Of a stretch of DNA of 64,000 nt, positions 1-14,326 are shown one piece after another. Both the position numbers and the translations under genes were made by a program. Positions within the stretch are counted from its first letter, which is position 1. Every line of letters begins with the position of its first letter. Origin of the DNA: Dermabacteraceae bacterium TAE3-ERU5 (lineage in GTDB: Bacteria > Actinomycetota > Actinomycetes > Actinomycetales > Dermabacteraceae); assembly GCA_019218375.1 (NCBI GenBank), contig JAHUUK010000004.1, positions 62,001 through 126,000 on the forward strand, read 5' to 3'. Below the pieces are notes generated by a model. That model made no database searches and was not told the origin of the DNA. It was given only the letters and a program-made list of their open reading frames with translations.

Positions 1-280
1 TGACTTCGCGGTTTACCGAAAGGATGTCCCGGCGCGCAAACGTTCTGGCCGACGCGGGCCAGAGCGACATCGCGCGATACCAGCGCAGGCAGGTGCGTTC
101 GTAGCGCAGCACACCGTAATTCCACTTCTGGTAGCGAAACATGCCCGGCCCCCAATAGGCCGTTTCGATGATGCTACCGAGCCGCGAAATATAGGCCGCC
201 CTGGCGAGGAACAGCAGACCCAGGCAAACAAAACAGAGCGCCCCGACAAGGGCTATGGTGCTCGTCGAGGCGCTTTGCAT
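1..280 (-). CDS. DUF2550 family membrane protein (C-terminus cut by window edge)
   Basis: Translating the minus strand from the ATG at 280 gives a protein with one N-terminal hydrophobic segment (residues 7-27), then a soluble part with WNYGVLRYERTCLRWYRA. This resembles the conserved N-terminus of actinobacterial DUF2550 proteins, which typically follow atpC. About 93 residues are visible and the rest lies beyond base 1. The start lies 11 bases downstream of the atpC stop, so it is probably the last gene of the atp transcript. Function is unknown; one membrane anchor with a cytoplasmic domain is inferred. The same stretch has a 78-aa open frame that is only a shadow. Confidence 0.78.
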   Translation of the reverse strand, partial: MQSASTSTIALVGALCFVCLGLLFLARAAYISRLGSIIETAYWGPGMFRYQKWNYGVLRYERTCLRWYRAMSLWPASARTFARRDILSVNREV

Positions 281-291
281 GGGTGGCTGCC

Positions 292-2036
<1,745 letters not shown>

Positions 2037-2948
2037 TTAGCGTTCTTTCTTGCCCGAACCGGCGAGGGCGTCGGCGCCGCCCACGATTTCGGTAATTTCC
2101 TGGGTGATCTCTGCCTGGCGCGCCGAGTTCGCGAGCCGGGTGAACTTGCGGATCTGAGTCTGTGCGTTGTCCGCTGCCGTGCTCATCGCACGCTGCCTGG
2201 CGGCGTGCTCGGAGGCTACCGACTGCATCAGAATGTTCGTGATGCGGGATTCGACGTACCGCGGCAGAAGTGCGTTCAGCACCTCTTCCGGGTCCGGCGC
2301 GAACTCGTACAGCGGGTAGACGTCGCTCTCTTCGGCGCTGGCCGCATCCACCACTTCGATCGGCACCAGGCGGGCGCTGCGCGCCTCCTGGTTGAAGCGG
2401 CTCAGGAAGCGGGTACCCACCACGTAGAGCTCATCGATGTGCTTGTCTTTGTCTTCGGAAAGCAGCGCTTCCTGCACGGTGTGGGAAATTTCCCGACCGA
2501 GCTCGACCAGTGCGTCCTCGGAGTAAGGCGCCCACGCCTTCTCTACCGGGCGTTCCCGGAACGAGAAGTAGGAGGCTCCCTTACGCCCGACGATGTAGAA
2601 CACCGGTTCCTTGCCACGCTCGCGCAGCAGGTTGGAAAGCTGCTCCGCCTCGCGGATCGCGTTCGGCGAGTAGGAACCTGCCATACCGCGGTCAGCGGTG
2701 ATGAGCAGGATGCCTACGCGGCCCGACCATGCCCTCTCCTCCAGGAACGGATGAACCGTTTCCGTGGAGTGGGTGGCGACCGCCCCCACGGCGTGCGTGA
2801 TGGCACGCGCGTAGGGGGTGGTTGCCTGGACGCGGGCGTTTGCCTTAGAGATCCGGGCGGCGGAGATCATCTCCATCGCCTTGAAGATCTTTTGCATTCC
2901 CTGCGCGGAACGAATCCGCTTCTTGAAGACCCTTTGCTGGGCTCCCAT
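2037..2948 (-). CDS. atpG: ATP synthase F1 gamma subunit
   Basis: 303 residues. The N-terminal helix with RVFKKRIRSAQGMQKIFKAMEMIS and the C-terminal helix ending in the TAADNAQTQIRKFTRLANSARQAEITQEI region are the conserved coiled-coil halves of the rotating central stalk. Between them is the Rossmann-like body with GRVGILLITADRGMAGSYS. Gamma rotates inside the alpha3beta3 ring. It sits between atpA and atpD as in other bacterial F-type operons and has no sign of truncation. Confidence 0.96.
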   Translation of the reverse strand: MGAQQRVFKKRIRSAQGMQKIFKAMEMISAARISKANARVQATTPYARAITHAVGAVATHSTETVHPFLEERAWSGRVGILLITADRGMAGSYSPNAIREAEQLSNLLRERGKEPVFYIVGRKGASYFSFRERPVEKAWAPYSEDALVELGREISHTVQEALLSEDKDKHIDELYVVGTRFLSRFNQEARSARLVPIEVVDAASAEESDVYPLYEFAPDPEEVLNALLPRYVESRITNILMQSVASEHAARQRAMSTAADNAQTQIRKFTRLANSARQAEITQEITEIVGGADALAGSGKKER

Positions 2949-2980
2949 ATCTCTCCCTCGCTAACGATGCGTTGGACTCG

Positions 2981-4609
2981 TCAGCGGCGGCCGCGAACGA
3001 TCTTGTCCTGATCGACATCCTCGGGATCGAGCGGCTCGGTTTCACCCGCACTCGGGTCGATGCCGCGGCTGGTCAGGAAGTCGCGCTTGACGGAGTCGAG
3101 AATCTTCTCCAGCTCGGCCTCGGTAGCGGAGTCAAATTTGCCGCTCTCGCGGATCGTCTCCAGCACCGAACCGTTGTGGCGCAGGTGCTCCAGCAGCTCG
3201 GCCTCGAACGTGCGCACGTCCTCAACCTCAAGGTCGTCGAGCTTGCCGGTGGTGCCGGCCCAAATCGAAACGACCTGCTCTTCCATCGGGAACGGCGAGT
3301 ACTGTCCCTGCTTGAGCAGCTCCATCAGGCGGGCGCCGCGCTGCAGCTGCTGCTTCGATGCCGCGTCCAGGTCGGAAGCGAACATAGCGAAGGATTCGAG
3401 GTCGCGGTACTGCGCCAGCGAGATCTTGAGCGTGCCGGAAACGGACTTCATCGCCTTGGTCTGGGCGCTGCCGCCGACTCGGGAAACCGAGATACCTACG
3501 TCCACCGCGGGGCGCTGGTTAGCGTTGAAGAGGTCGGACTGCAGGAAGCACTGACCGTCGGTAATCGAAATTACGTTGGTCGGAATGTATGCCGATACGT
3601 CGTTCGCCTTGGTTTCGATGATCGGCAGGCCGGTCATCGAGCCACCGCCGAGCTCGTCGGAAAGCTTCGCGCAACGCTCCAGCAGGCGGGAGTGCAGGTA
3701 GAAGACGTCACCGGGGTAGGCTTCGCGGCCCGGCGGGCGGCGCAGCAGCAGCGATACGGCGCGGTATGCCTCGGCCTGCTTGGAGAGGTCATCGAACACG
3801 ATCAGAACATGCTTGCCCTCGTACATCCAGTGCTGGCCGATGGCCGAGCCGGTGTAGGGGGCGATGTACTTGAAGCCTGCCGGGTCGGATGCCGGGGCCG
3901 CGACGATGGTGGTGTACTCCATCGCGCCGGCCTCTTCGAGCGCGCCGCGCACGGAGGCGATGGTGGAGCCCTTCTGGCCGATCGCGACGTAGATGCAGCG
4001 CACCTGCTTTTCGGGATCGCCGGACTCCCAGTTGGCCTTCTGGTTGATGATCGTGTCGATCGCGATGGCGGTCTTGCCGGTCTGGCGGTCGCCAATGATG
4101 AGCTGACGCTGGCCACGACCGATCGGGGTCATCGAGTCGATTGCCTTGATACCGGTCTGCAGCGGTTCCTTAACGCTCTTACGCTGCATAACGGTCGGCG
4201 CCTGCAGCTCCAGGGCGCGGCGGCCGGTGGTGGCGATTTCGCCCAGGCCATCGATGGGGGCGCCGACGGCGTCCACGACGCGGCCGAGATAGCCGTCGCC
4301 TACCGGAACCGAAAGCACTTCGCCGGTGCGGTGGACCTGCTGGCCCTCTTCGATGCCGGTGTATTCACCCAGCACCACGCAACCAACTTCGCGCAGGTCA
4401 AGGTTCAGCGCCAGGCCGAGGGTGCCGTCCTCGAACCTAACGAGTTCGTTAGCCATAACGTTGGGCAGGCCCTCGATGCGCGCGATGCCATCGGCAGACT
4501 CCGCTACTCGGCCCACCTCCTCACGGACGGTGGCTTTAGCCTCGTAAGTGCTAACAGCGCTGTCCAGGGCATCCCGGATGTCCTCGGGACGAATGTTGAG
4601 CTCGGCCAT
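2981..4609 (-). CDS. atpA: ATP synthase F1 alpha subunit
   Basis: 542 residues from the second of two close ATGs. The upstream ATG at 4615 directly abuts the GGAG Shine-Dalgarno, while the ATG at 4609 has a normal six-base spacing, so 4609 is preferred; the protein then begins [11 protein letters not shown]. The P-loop [13 protein letters not shown] and the visit-DG segment [14 protein letters not shown] are present. Alpha holds the non-catalytic nucleotide sites and alternates with beta in the F1 head. The C-terminus has an acidic tail ([19 protein letters not shown]) typical of actinobacterial alpha subunits. Confidence 0.96.
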   Translation of the reverse strand: MAELNIRPEDIRDALDSAVSTYEAKATVREEVGRVAESADGIARIEGLPNVMANELVRFEDGTLGLALNLDLREVGCVVLGEYTGIEEGQQVHRTGEVLSVPVGDGYLGRVVDAVGAPIDGLGEIATTGRRALELQAPTVMQRKSVKEPLQTGIKAIDSMTPIGRGQRQLIIGDRQTGKTAIAIDTIINQKANWESGDPEKQVRCIYVAIGQKGSTIASVRGALEEAGAMEYTTIVAAPASDPAGFKYIAPYTGSAIGQHWMYEGKHVLIVFDDLSKQAEAYRAVSLLLRRPPGREAYPGDVFYLHSRLLERCAKLSDELGGGSMTGLPIIETKANDVSAYIPTNVISITDGQCFLQSDLFNANQRPAVDVGISVSRVGGSAQTKAMKSVSGTLKISLAQYRDLESFAMFASDLDAASKQQLQRGARLMELLKQGQYSPFPMEEQVVSIWAGTTGKLDDLEVEDVRTFEAELLEHLRHNGSVLETIRESGKFDSATEAELEKILDSVKRDFLTSRGIDPSAGETEPLDPEDVDQDKIVRGRR

Positions 4610-4664
4610 AGCCATCTCCGCTCTTTCGTGTCTAAAGCCCCGCTTGCAGGGCGTCGGTTAAGTC

Positions 4665-5480
4665 TCAGGAAGTGAGGCGTCGGCGGCTATCGTCCAGCCG
4701 ACGCATGATGGTCGCGTCGTAGAGGTCGTCGCCCACGGTGATTCGCAGGCCGCCGACCACCTCGGGGTCGATCAGCAGGTTGAGCTGCACGGCGGTGCCG
4801 TACATCTTCTGCAGGATGTCGGTGAGGCGCTGCTGCTGTGCCTGGGTCAGCGGAATCGCGCTGTAGACCACAGCCATGGTGCGCCCGCGCAGGCTGGCCG
4901 CGAGTTCCGCGAACTCGCGCACCCGCTGCGCAACCTTCAGCTCACCCGGTCGCTTAGCAGCTTCGCTAACCAGCAGCAGGGCGTCCCCTTCGAGCTTCTC
5001 GGAGAGAAGCGAGCGGAGCACGCTGACGCGACGCTCGGAATCCTCGCGTACGGCGTTTAGCCCCTCGGCCAGAGCCGGGTTCTCGCTGATCAGGTGCGAA
5101 ACCTGGAAGAGCTGCTGTTCGACGGTGTCGAGCGTGCCTTCCGCCTGTGCCTGCAGCAGTACGCAATCGACACCGATACGCGTGATAGCTTCCAGCAGAT
5201 CGTCCTGCAGGCTCCAGCGCTGACGCACCAGGCCGGTCACGATCTCCTTCGTCACCGGGGTGACGTGATCGCCCAGCAGACGATCGACTATCTGTGCACG
5301 CGTATCCTCGCTCTGGCCGATGTCGCTCAGAACGCGCACGAGGCGGTTCGTGGAGTCGATCAGTTCGGCAACAGAGAAGAGCTCGTCGGCCACCAGCCGC
5401 GAGTCGATGTCACTCGCCGCGAGTAGGCCTCGCACCGAGTCGCGCACTGTCTGGAAAGACTGTGCAGAAGTTCCTCGCAT
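4665..5480 (-). CDS. atpH: ATP synthase F1 delta subunit
   Basis: 271 residues, the long form of the delta (OSCP) subunit usual in Actinobacteria. The conserved C-terminal region is visible as VVGGLRITVGDDLYDATIMRRLDDSRRRL. Delta joins the top of the F1 head to the b-subunit peripheral stalk. It lies between atpF (12 bases upstream) and atpA. In mycobacteria delta is fused to a b-like subunit; here atpF and atpH are separate genes, so there is no fusion. Confidence 0.94.
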   Translation of the reverse strand: MRGTSAQSFQTVRDSVRGLLAASDIDSRLVADELFSVAELIDSTNRLVRVLSDIGQSEDTRAQIVDRLLGDHVTPVTKEIVTGLVRQRWSLQDDLLEAITRIGVDCVLLQAQAEGTLDTVEQQLFQVSHLISENPALAEGLNAVREDSERRVSVLRSLLSEKLEGDALLLVSEAAKRPGELKVAQRVREFAELAASLRGRTMAVVYSAIPLTQAQQQRLTDILQKMYGTAVQLNLLIDPEVVGGLRITVGDDLYDATIMRRLDDSRRRLTS

Positions 5481-5492
5481 GTACTCTCTCCC

Positions 5493-6059
<567 letters not shown>

Positions 6060-6071
6060 CTACCTACGCGA

Positions 6072-6332
<261 letters not shown>

Positions 6333-6378
6333 TTAATTGCGCCGAGGTTTGGGGGTGAAATAAAGCGCTAACTAGCGA

Positions 6379-7176
6379 TCAGTGCTCGTCAGCAAGCGCC
6401 ATCTGGATGTAGACGGCAGAGAGAAGCGTAAAGATGAACGCCTGCAGCAGGGCCACGAACGCTTCGAAGAAGGTAAAGCCGAGGGTGGTGAAGAAGGCCA
6501 GCACACCGACACCCTTGAGTGCCCAGTGATCGGAGAACACGATCAGCGCCTCGGTGATGCCGATAAAGACGAGCAGCATCATGTGGCCGGAGAACATGTT
6601 GGCCAAAAGACGCACGGTGAGCGATGCCCAACGGATAACGAACAGCTGGAGCAGTTCGATCGGGGTCAGAATCAGGTAGACCAGTTTGGGCAGGCCGGGC
6701 GGCATCGCCGAGTTCTTCAGGAAGTGGCCAACGCCGTGCTTCTTGATTCCGGCGACCATGTAAGTGACAAAGGTCCACAGCGCCAGCAGCAGCGGGATGC
6801 CGATTACCGAGGTGCCCGCGATGTTCAGGCCGGGGACTACACCGGCCAGGTTCATGGCGAAAACGGTGAAGAAGATGGTGGTCAGCATCGGAATGTAAGG
6901 CTTTGCCTCGCGCGCACCGATGACATCTTCGATGATGTCTTTACGCACGTAACCGATGACGGCTTCCACCATGCTCTGGCCACGGGAGGGCACGAGCTTT
7001 GCCCGGCTGGCTACCAGCATGAGGCCGCCCACCAGGATAAGAACTACAACCAGCCTGACGAGCTGAATGCGGTTGAACTCGTAGAAGGTGCCCGCACCGA
7101 AGATGGCTTCCGGAAAGAACTCTTCCAGCGTGGGGACATGGAAGAAATCATCCCCTGCCAGAAGGACCTGGTTCAC
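6379..7176 (-). CDS. atpB: ATP synthase F0 a subunit
   Basis: 265 residues with five or six hydrophobic helices. The conserved fourth-helix segment SLTVRLLANMFSGHMMLL contains the essential arginine facing the c-ring, and the last helix has FEAFVALLQAFIFTLLSAVYIQMAL. The subunit forms the two proton half-channels. It is the first core gene of the operon after the atpI-like gene, from which it is separated by 167 bases. That gap has no recognisable gene and could contain a promoter. Confidence 0.96.
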   Translation of the reverse strand: MNQVLLAGDDFFHVPTLEEFFPEAIFGAGTFYEFNRIQLVRLVVVLILVGGLMLVASRAKLVPSRGQSMVEAVIGYVRKDIIEDVIGAREAKPYIPMLTTIFFTVFAMNLAGVVPGLNIAGTSVIGIPLLLALWTFVTYMVAGIKKHGVGHFLKNSAMPPGLPKLVYLILTPIELLQLFVIRWASLTVRLLANMFSGHMMLLVFIGITEALIVFSDHWALKGVGVLAFFTTLGFTFFEAFVALLQAFIFTLLSAVYIQMALADEH

Positions 7177-7343
7177 GTCGACGTTCAGGACCGCACTCCC
7201 CTTGGTTGTTGCGCTGTCCTGTCGAACAAACGCAAGTTGACAAGCATGACGACACAGACACGACTAGCTGCCGCACCGAAGCGTCGCATACAAATAAAAG
7301 AACGGTTCCCAGCATAGCAAGACTGGGCCGCGCTTTCCCAAAT

Positions 7344-7766
7344 TTAGGAATATCGATTATCTAAGGGCAGCTGCTTTCGGCCCAGCACCAGATAGTCGGC
7401 CACAGCAGCGCAAATGACGGAGAGCAACAGTACCCAGCCGAACCAGGGGCGGGAGAAGAAATCCGCGCCGTCGAGCAGCTTGAGGGAGACGATCACAACC
7501 ACGATCTTGATAAGCCAGGAGATCATGACCGTGGCGGCCAGGCCGGTGCCGTCCTTGTCTCGCGCGAAAAGGGCAAGCAGGGCTGTCGGCAGCGAAAAAA
7601 CGAGGCCTACCCCGCCGCCCAGCAGCGCACCCCAGAGGGCGAAGGTGCCGGCGAACGCAAACGCCGCGCCCGCCCCCACCGCGGTCACCAGCAACACGCA
7701 GGCCAGGGCCGCGAAAGCGGTTTTTCGGGCGCGGCGCAGGGCCTCATCAGCGTGCGTCTTCGTCAC
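7344..7766 (-). CDS. AtpI-like four-helix membrane protein
   Basis: 140 residues with four predicted membrane helices (about 18-40, 43-65, 77-99 and 106-126). Its position directly upstream of atpB is where AtpI or an actinobacterial equivalent lies. AtpI is thought to help assemble the c-ring. Sequence similarity alone is weak here, so the name rests mainly on context and topology. The gene is separated from the WecA-type gene upstream by 44 bases, so it may be read from the same transcript. No catalytic motif is seen. Confidence 0.7.
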   Translation of the reverse strand: MTKTHADEALRRARKTAFAALACVLLVTAVGAGAAFAFAGTFALWGALLGGGVGLVFSLPTALLALFARDKDGTGLAATVMISWLIKIVVVIVSLKLLDGADFFSRPWFGWVLLLSVICAAVADYLVLGRKQLPLDNRYS

Positions 7767-7810
7767 TTACTACCTCGCTTAAGTCTTGATTCGGATCGGG
7801 CAGGCCGGGC

Positions 7811-8965
7811 CTAGCCCTGTTTATCGGTGATCGCGTCGCCCGTCTGGCCGCCGCAGACCGGTTCTTCGCAAACCTGCTGCGCTCCCCTACCCAGCGGGGA
7901 AGCCGTAAGCGCAACCGCCGCAGCCAGTCCGAGCGCCCAGAAAGGCACCACGCTGTAGGTGGGAGCAAACACCGGCATCAGCAGCCCCCAGCAAACCACC
8001 ACGGTCCACACGTACATGATGAAAACCGCGCCGCGCTGCGAATGCCCGCGCGCGAGTAGCCGATGGTGCAGGTGCCGCTTATCCGGATGGAACGGGCTTT
8101 TGCCCGCCCCGACCCGGCGAAATACCGCGAAAGTCAGGTCTAGGAACGGCACGATCATCACGGCGAACGGTAACAGGATAGGCAGGAATTGGCCGAGGAA
8201 ATCGGCGGTGCGCAGCCGCGCCGGATCTACCTGGCCGGTCACGGTAATGGTGGCCGACGCCAGCAGCAGGCCGAGCAGCATAGAGCCGGAATCCCCCATA
8301 AAAATACGGGCCGGGTTCAGATTGTGGGGCAGGAAACCGAGGCAGGCGCCCAGCATAAGCGCCGTAATTAGCGTGGCCAGAGAGGAATAGTCGGTACTGG
8401 AAGCCGTGCGGGTAAGCAGGTAGGAATAGGCGAAGAAAGCGCTTCCGCCGATCCCCATTACCCCGGCGGCCAGGCCGTCCAGGCCGTCCACAAAATTAAC
8501 CGCATTCATCGCCACCACAACCACCAGGATTGTGAGCAGCAGTGACATCGAGCTGGAAAGAATAGTGACGCCGTTTAACGGCAGGGTCACCAGCTGCACG
8601 CCGCTGCGGGCAAGCACAAAGGCCGCAAGCACCTGCCCGGCTAGCTTTGCCCACCAGTCAAGGTCCCAGAGGTCGTCGGCAGCGCCCAGCGCGCACACCA
8701 GGGTCGCGGCCAACAAAATTGCCCAGGCCTGGTTCGATTGCTCAAAGACCGGTTCCAGGAAAGGCACCCGGGAGGCCACCACGAGCGCCAGGCAGATGCC
8801 CAGCCACATGGCGATCCCACCGAAACGCGGCGTTACTTTCCTGTGCACGTCCCGTTCCCGCACCGCGGTCATCGCCCCGTAACGGCGCGCGATGAGCCGC
8901 GCCGCCGGCGTCGTCAAAAACGTTACGGTGGCGGTGAAGAGGATCAGGAATACGTAGACCCGCAC
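7811..8965 (-). CDS. Undecaprenyl-phosphate N-acetylglucosaminyl-1-phosphate transferase (MraY/WecA family)
   Basis: 384 residues, about eleven membrane helices. Family motifs are visible: an acidic pair in ALGAADDLWDLDW, the nucleotide-sugar motif MNAVNFVDGLDGLAAG, a cytoplasmic FMGDSGSM, and the histidine-rich loop PDKRHLHHRLLARGHS. The HHR loop favours WecA/TagO/Rfe rather than MraY. The enzyme would transfer GlcNAc-1-phosphate to undecaprenyl phosphate, the first step of cell-wall-linked glycan synthesis, at the inner face of the membrane. It lies ten bases downstream of the tsaC-like gene and is probably co-transcribed with it, as in other actinobacteria. Confidence 0.88.
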   Translation of the reverse strand: MRVYVFLILFTATVTFLTTPAARLIARRYGAMTAVRERDVHRKVTPRFGGIAMWLGICLALVVASRVPFLEPVFEQSNQAWAILLAATLVCALGAADDLWDLDWWAKLAGQVLAAFVLARSGVQLVTLPLNGVTILSSSMSLLLTILVVVVAMNAVNFVDGLDGLAAGVMGIGGSAFFAYSYLLTRTASSTDYSSLATLITALMLGACLGFLPHNLNPARIFMGDSGSMLLGLLLASATITVTGQVDPARLRTADFLGQFLPILLPFAVMIVPFLDLTFAVFRRVGAGKSPFHPDKRHLHHRLLARGHSQRGAVFIMYVWTVVVCWGLLMPVFAPTYSVVPFWALGLAAAVALTASPLGRGAQQVCEEPVCGGQTGDAITDKQG

Positions 8966-8974
8966 GGTATCCGG

Positions 8975-9898
8975 CTAGCGGTCTGCTTCATCCCGCGCGG
9001 AATTGCCCTCCAGCGCCGCAAAGGCACGGCGGGCCGATTCCTCAGCTTCGCTGAGCGCATCATGGCTCGCTGCCGCTGCAGCGGTGGCCTCTGCGGCCGG
9101 GGCGGCTACGCTTTCGGCCTCGGCAACTTCTGCGGCTTCAACGCTGTTTCCTGCCTCAGCAGCGTCTGCGGTATCCGCGTCTTCTGTCGCTTCGGCGGTC
9201 CCATCTGCCGCAGCGTTTTCCGCGGCCTCAGGAGAGGTTTCTTCCTCGTCTTCCTGCGGCGCGGCAAAGATATCACCCAGGGCGGCCACGATCTCTTCCT
9301 TAGAGAGCGCCCCCTGGCGCACGATTTCCGGCGGTTCTACGGTCGCGTCAATAATCGTGGACGCCTCCCGGATAACGGTTTCGCCGCCGTCCAGGTAAAC
9401 CTCCACCTCATCGCCCAGCTGCGTTGCGGCAGCCACCACGGTGGTGGCGGCGTCGCGGCCATGCCGGTTAGCGCTGGATACCGCCAGCGGGCCGGTTTCG
9501 CGCAGCAGCTCGATAGCTACCTCGTGGTCGGGCATCCGCAGCGCCACGGTGCCACGGGTTTCCCCGAGGTCCCAGCGCAGGGAAGGCTGCGAACGCACGA
9601 TGACGGTGAGCGGGCCCGGCCAGAACTTTTCCACCAGCGCTTCTACGCACTGGGGCACCTCGCTACCGAGCGCGTGCAGCACGGCGGTGTCACCAACCAG
9701 CACCGGCGGGGGAAGCTGGCGATCGCGCCCCTTGGCGTGCAAAAGATCCTGCACTGCATCGGCGTTGAACGCATCGGCCCCCACCCCGTAAACGGTGTCG
9801 GTAGGCAAAACAATCAGCTTTCCGTCGCGGATCGCTGCCGTAGCGGCGGCAATCCCCTCCGCACGGCCCTTTTCATCACGGCAGTCGTAAACACTCAC
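8975..9898 (-). CDS. L-threonylcarbamoyladenylate synthase (Sua5/YrdC/TsaC) with acidic tail
   Basis: 307 residues. Residues 1 to about 205 form a YrdC domain (AAIRDGKLIVLPTDTVYGVGADAF; PLTVIVRSQP; VSSANRHGRDAATT). This domain makes threonylcarbamoyl-AMP from threonine, bicarbonate and ATP for the t6A37 modification of tRNAs. TsaD, the partner enzyme, is encoded at 19405-20463. Residues about 212-307 are a low-complexity tail rich in Ala and Glu, unlike the C-terminal domain of true Sua5. The tail is probably disordered and its role is unknown. It lies 23 bases after prmC in the same direction. Confidence 0.88.
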   Translation of the reverse strand: MSVYDCRDEKGRAEGIAAATAAIRDGKLIVLPTDTVYGVGADAFNADAVQDLLHAKGRDRQLPPPVLVGDTAVLHALGSEVPQCVEALVEKFWPGPLTVIVRSQPSLRWDLGETRGTVALRMPDHEVAIELLRETGPLAVSSANRHGRDAATTVVAAATQLGDEVEVYLDGGETVIREASTIIDATVEPPEIVRQGALSKEEIVAALGDIFAAPQEDEEETSPEAAENAAADGTAEATEDADTADAAEAGNSVEAAEVAEAESVAAPAAEATAAAAASHDALSEAEESARRAFAALEGNSARDEADR

Positions 9899-9921
9899 GG
9901 GTGCATTCTCCCACTCTTTTC

Positions 9922-10800
9922 CTAAAACTGTCCGTTAGCCGTACGGCGCGCCACCAAAAAACGTTCGCGTCCGGCCAGATCAAGCCTGGTTTTTACGTCG
10001 GTAAACGCTCCCGGCATCTCTTCCCTCAGCATCGCTTGCGTGGCCGCCCCCTGCACGTCGGCGTGCTCCATCACGAAAAGGCCGCCTTCACGAAGCAGTT
10101 TAGCGGCAAGCCGAGCCACCTCGCGGGGGACATCCAGGCCGTCCTCTCCCCCACCGTAGAGAGCGCGTTCCGGGTCCCAGCGCAGCACCTCTTCCTCGCG
10201 CGGCACCATCCCCGCAGGGATGTAGGGCGGGTTGGCTACCACCACATCGCAGGTGGGGATCTGGCTCGTCAACCGGGGATCACTGACGTCCGCCTGCAAA
10301 ACCTGCCAGGTGCGGCCGGGAGCGGTAAGTTCTAGGTTCTCGCGCGCCAGGGCCGCAGCGTCCGCCGCTACCTCTACCGCGTAGATGCTGGCCTGCGGAA
10401 ATTCGTCCGCCAGGGCGCACGCCAGAGTGCCGGAACCGGTGCAAAGATCGGCTGCGACCGAAACGCTTTCCCCGCCTGCGGCGAATTCGTGCACGACGTC
10501 TATCGCGATCTCAGTTTCGGGGCGAGGAATAAACACGCCGGGCTTCACGCGCAGGGTGAGCCGACGAAAGCCCGTCTCCCCCAGGATCTGCTGCAGCGGC
10601 TCCCGCGCGCAGCGGCGCTCCAGCAGCGCGGCGAAAGTCTCTCGGAAAGATGCGGGCACCTCATCCACCAGCACCAGCGGCGCGCTCGTTTCCAGGGCGG
10701 TCACGAGCAATACCCTGGCGTCATGCGCGGGTGAGGGCACACCTGCCTCGGTCAGCCTGAGCGTCCCCTCCCGCAGTGCATCGCGCACCAGGGGGTGCAT
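9922..10800 (-). CDS. prmC: Peptide chain release factor N5-glutamine methyltransferase
   Basis: 292 residues. The class I methyltransferase core shows the SAM motif VAADLCTGSGTLACALA and the diagnostic NPPY motif in VVVANPPYIPAG. PrmC methylates the glutamine of the GGQ loop of release factors. Its start codon overlaps the prfA stop by one base (TGATG), so the enzyme is encoded together with its substrate RF1. The N-terminal helical domain that recognises the factor is present, and no truncation is seen. Confidence 0.93.
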   Translation of the reverse strand: MHPLVRDALREGTLRLTEAGVPSPAHDARVLLVTALETSAPLVLVDEVPASFRETFAALLERRCAREPLQQILGETGFRRLTLRVKPGVFIPRPETEIAIDVVHEFAAGGESVSVAADLCTGSGTLACALADEFPQASIYAVEVAADAAALARENLELTAPGRTWQVLQADVSDPRLTSQIPTCDVVVANPPYIPAGMVPREEEVLRWDPERALYGGGEDGLDVPREVARLAAKLLREGGLFVMEHADVQGAATQAMLREEMPGAFTDVKTRLDLAGRERFLVARRTANGQF

Positions 10801-11900
10801 CAGTCGGCTTTCGCGCCCGCCGCGGCGAGCATCGCCTCGCGGTCCTTTTCCATGGCCGAACGAATCACCGGGTCGAGATCGCCCGCCAGCACCTGGTCAA
10901 GGTTGTTCGCCTTGTAGCCGGTGCGGTGATCCGCGATGCGGTTTTCGGGGAAGTTATAGGTGCGGATACGCTCGGAACGATCCACGGTGCGCACCTGGGA
11001 ACGGCGCGTTTCCGCCGCCGCCGCGTCCTGTTCCTCACGCATGCGGTCCAGCAGGCGCGAACGCAAAATACGCATCGCCTGCTCCTTGTTTTGCAGCTGG
11101 CTCTTTTCGTTCTGGCAGGAAACCACCACGCCGGTGGGCAGGTGGGTGATGCGCACGGCAGAGTCGGTGGTGTTCACGCTCTGACCACCGGGGCCCGAGG
11201 AGCGGTAAACATCGATGCGCAGGTTGTTGGCCGCCATGGCCTCCCCCAGCACCTCGTCTTCGTCCGTCTCGTCAGCTTCGGGCACCACCAGCACGCCCGC
11301 TGCGGAAGTATGGATACGCCCCTGCGATTCCGTGACGGGAACACGCTGCACGCGGTGCACGCCGCCCTCGTACTTAAGGTGCGCCCAAACGCCTTCGGCC
11401 GGGGTCGGATTGCCCTTGGCGCGGATGGACACCGCGGCGTCCTTGATCCCCCCGAGGTCGTTTTCGGTGGAGGTAATGACCTCCAGAGCCCACCCCTTAC
11501 GTTCCGCGTAGGCGCGGTACATCTTGAGCAGATCGCCCGCGAAAAGCGCCGACTCGTCGCCGCCCGCCCCGGCCTTCAGCTCCATGATGACGTCGCGCGC
11601 ATCGTCGACGTCACGCGGGGCAAGGAGCTCTTCAAGCTTTTCCTGCAGTTCCTCGCGCTGCTCCCCCATCTGCGTAACTTCGGCGGCGAAGGAGGCATCT
11701 TCCTCGGCCAGTTCCCGCGCGGCCTCGATGTCGTCTCCCAGCTGCAGCCAGCTGCGGTAGGCGTTCACTACCGGGGTCAGTTCGGCGTAGCGGCGGCCGA
11801 CCTTTCGCGCGCGTGCCGGATCGGCGTGCAGCGAAGGGTCCGACATCGTCTTTTCCAGCTCGACGTGTTCGGCTACCAGGTTGGAGACGTTCTCAAACAT
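10800..11900 (-). CDS. prfA: Peptide chain release factor 1
   Basis: 366 residues from the ATG at 11900 ([16 protein letters not shown]), which is preceded by AAGGAAACTG. A longer open frame extends 23 codons upstream but lacks a ribosome site and family-like sequence. The catalytic loop [16 protein letters not shown] is present around residue 230. RF1 reads UAA and UAG and triggers peptide release. It overlaps prmC by one base and lies between prmC and rpmE, a common actinobacterial order (rho-rpmE-prfA-prmC-tsaC). Confidence 0.95.
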   Translation of the reverse strand: MFENVSNLVAEHVELEKTMSDPSLHADPARARKVGRRYAELTPVVNAYRSWLQLGDDIEAARELAEEDASFAAEVTQMGEQREELQEKLEELLAPRDVDDARDVIMELKAGAGGDESALFAGDLLKMYRAYAERKGWALEVITSTENDLGGIKDAAVSIRAKGNPTPAEGVWAHLKYEGGVHRVQRVPVTESQGRIHTSAAGVLVVPEADETDEDEVLGEAMAANNLRIDVYRSSGPGGQSVNTTDSAVRITHLPTGVVVSCQNEKSQLQNKEQAMRILRSRLLDRMREEQDAAAAETRRSQVRTVDRSERIRTYNFPENRIADHRTGYKANNLDQVLAGDLDPVIRSAMEKDREAMLAAAGAKAD

Positions 11901-11987
11901 CAGTTTCCTTACGAAAAAGGTGGCGGCTAAAGGAGGCGATAGAAAGAGCGCCGATGCGCATACGCGCATCGACGCTCTTCAAGGAAG

Positions 11988-12206
11988 CTACTTGCTAGCG
12001 GCCTTCTTGCCGTAGCGGGCCTCGAAGCGGGCCACGCGACCGCCGGTGTCGAGGATCTTCTGCTTGCCGGTGTAGAACGGGTGGCAGGCAGAGCAAACCT
12101 CGGTATTGATCTTGCCGCTGGTCTGGGTCGACCGGGTGCTGAACGTGTTACCGCAGGTGCAGGTCACCGTGGTTTCCACGTACTCAGGATGGATATCCTT
12201 CTTCAC
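11988..12206 (-). CDS. rpmE: 50S ribosomal protein bL31 (zinc-binding form)
   Basis: 72 residues. Cys16, Cys18, Cys38 and Cys41 (TCTCG and VCSACHPF) form the zinc site of the C-plus form of L31, in contrast to the zinc-free paralogue induced during zinc starvation. The motif [20 protein letters not shown] is conserved. L31 sits at the subunit interface of the ribosome. A GGAGAAAAGACG precedes the ATG. It follows rho with a 92-base gap and precedes prfA. Confidence 0.96.
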   Translation of the reverse strand: MKKDIHPEYVETTVTCTCGNTFSTRSTQTSGKINTEVCSACHPFYTGKQKILDTGGRVARFEARYGKKAASK

Positions 12207-12298
12207 GTCTTTTCTCCTTAGCTCGGGTCGCTGGGTCGGCAGACGCGGTTGCGCGCCGTGAACCAGAACCGTCGTTCAGTATCTCAGAAACTTAACCG

Positions 12299-14140
<1,842 letters not shown>

Positions 14141-14326
14141 CTAGTTGTCCTTTCCCGTCGCTAGATACGCGGCGGTGACTTATGCAAAAGGCTGAGCGGG
14201 GAAGAAAAGTAATTACGTGTTTTTCGCTGCCGCTACCTAAGCGGCGCTTCCACGCTCAATGACGGAAGGGAAACATCGGCCGCGTAAATAGCGGCTCACC
14301 CTAATTAACCGTCCTGCCCCACAATC
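14141..14326. other. Intergenic region between rho and thrB
   Basis: 186 bases with no open frame of note. It contains the rho 5' region and the thrB 3' end. No hairpin with a T-run was found by eye on either strand, so either transcription reads through or Rho-dependent termination is used. An untranslated rho leader subject to autoregulation is possible, but nothing in the sequence proves it. Confidence 0.4.
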
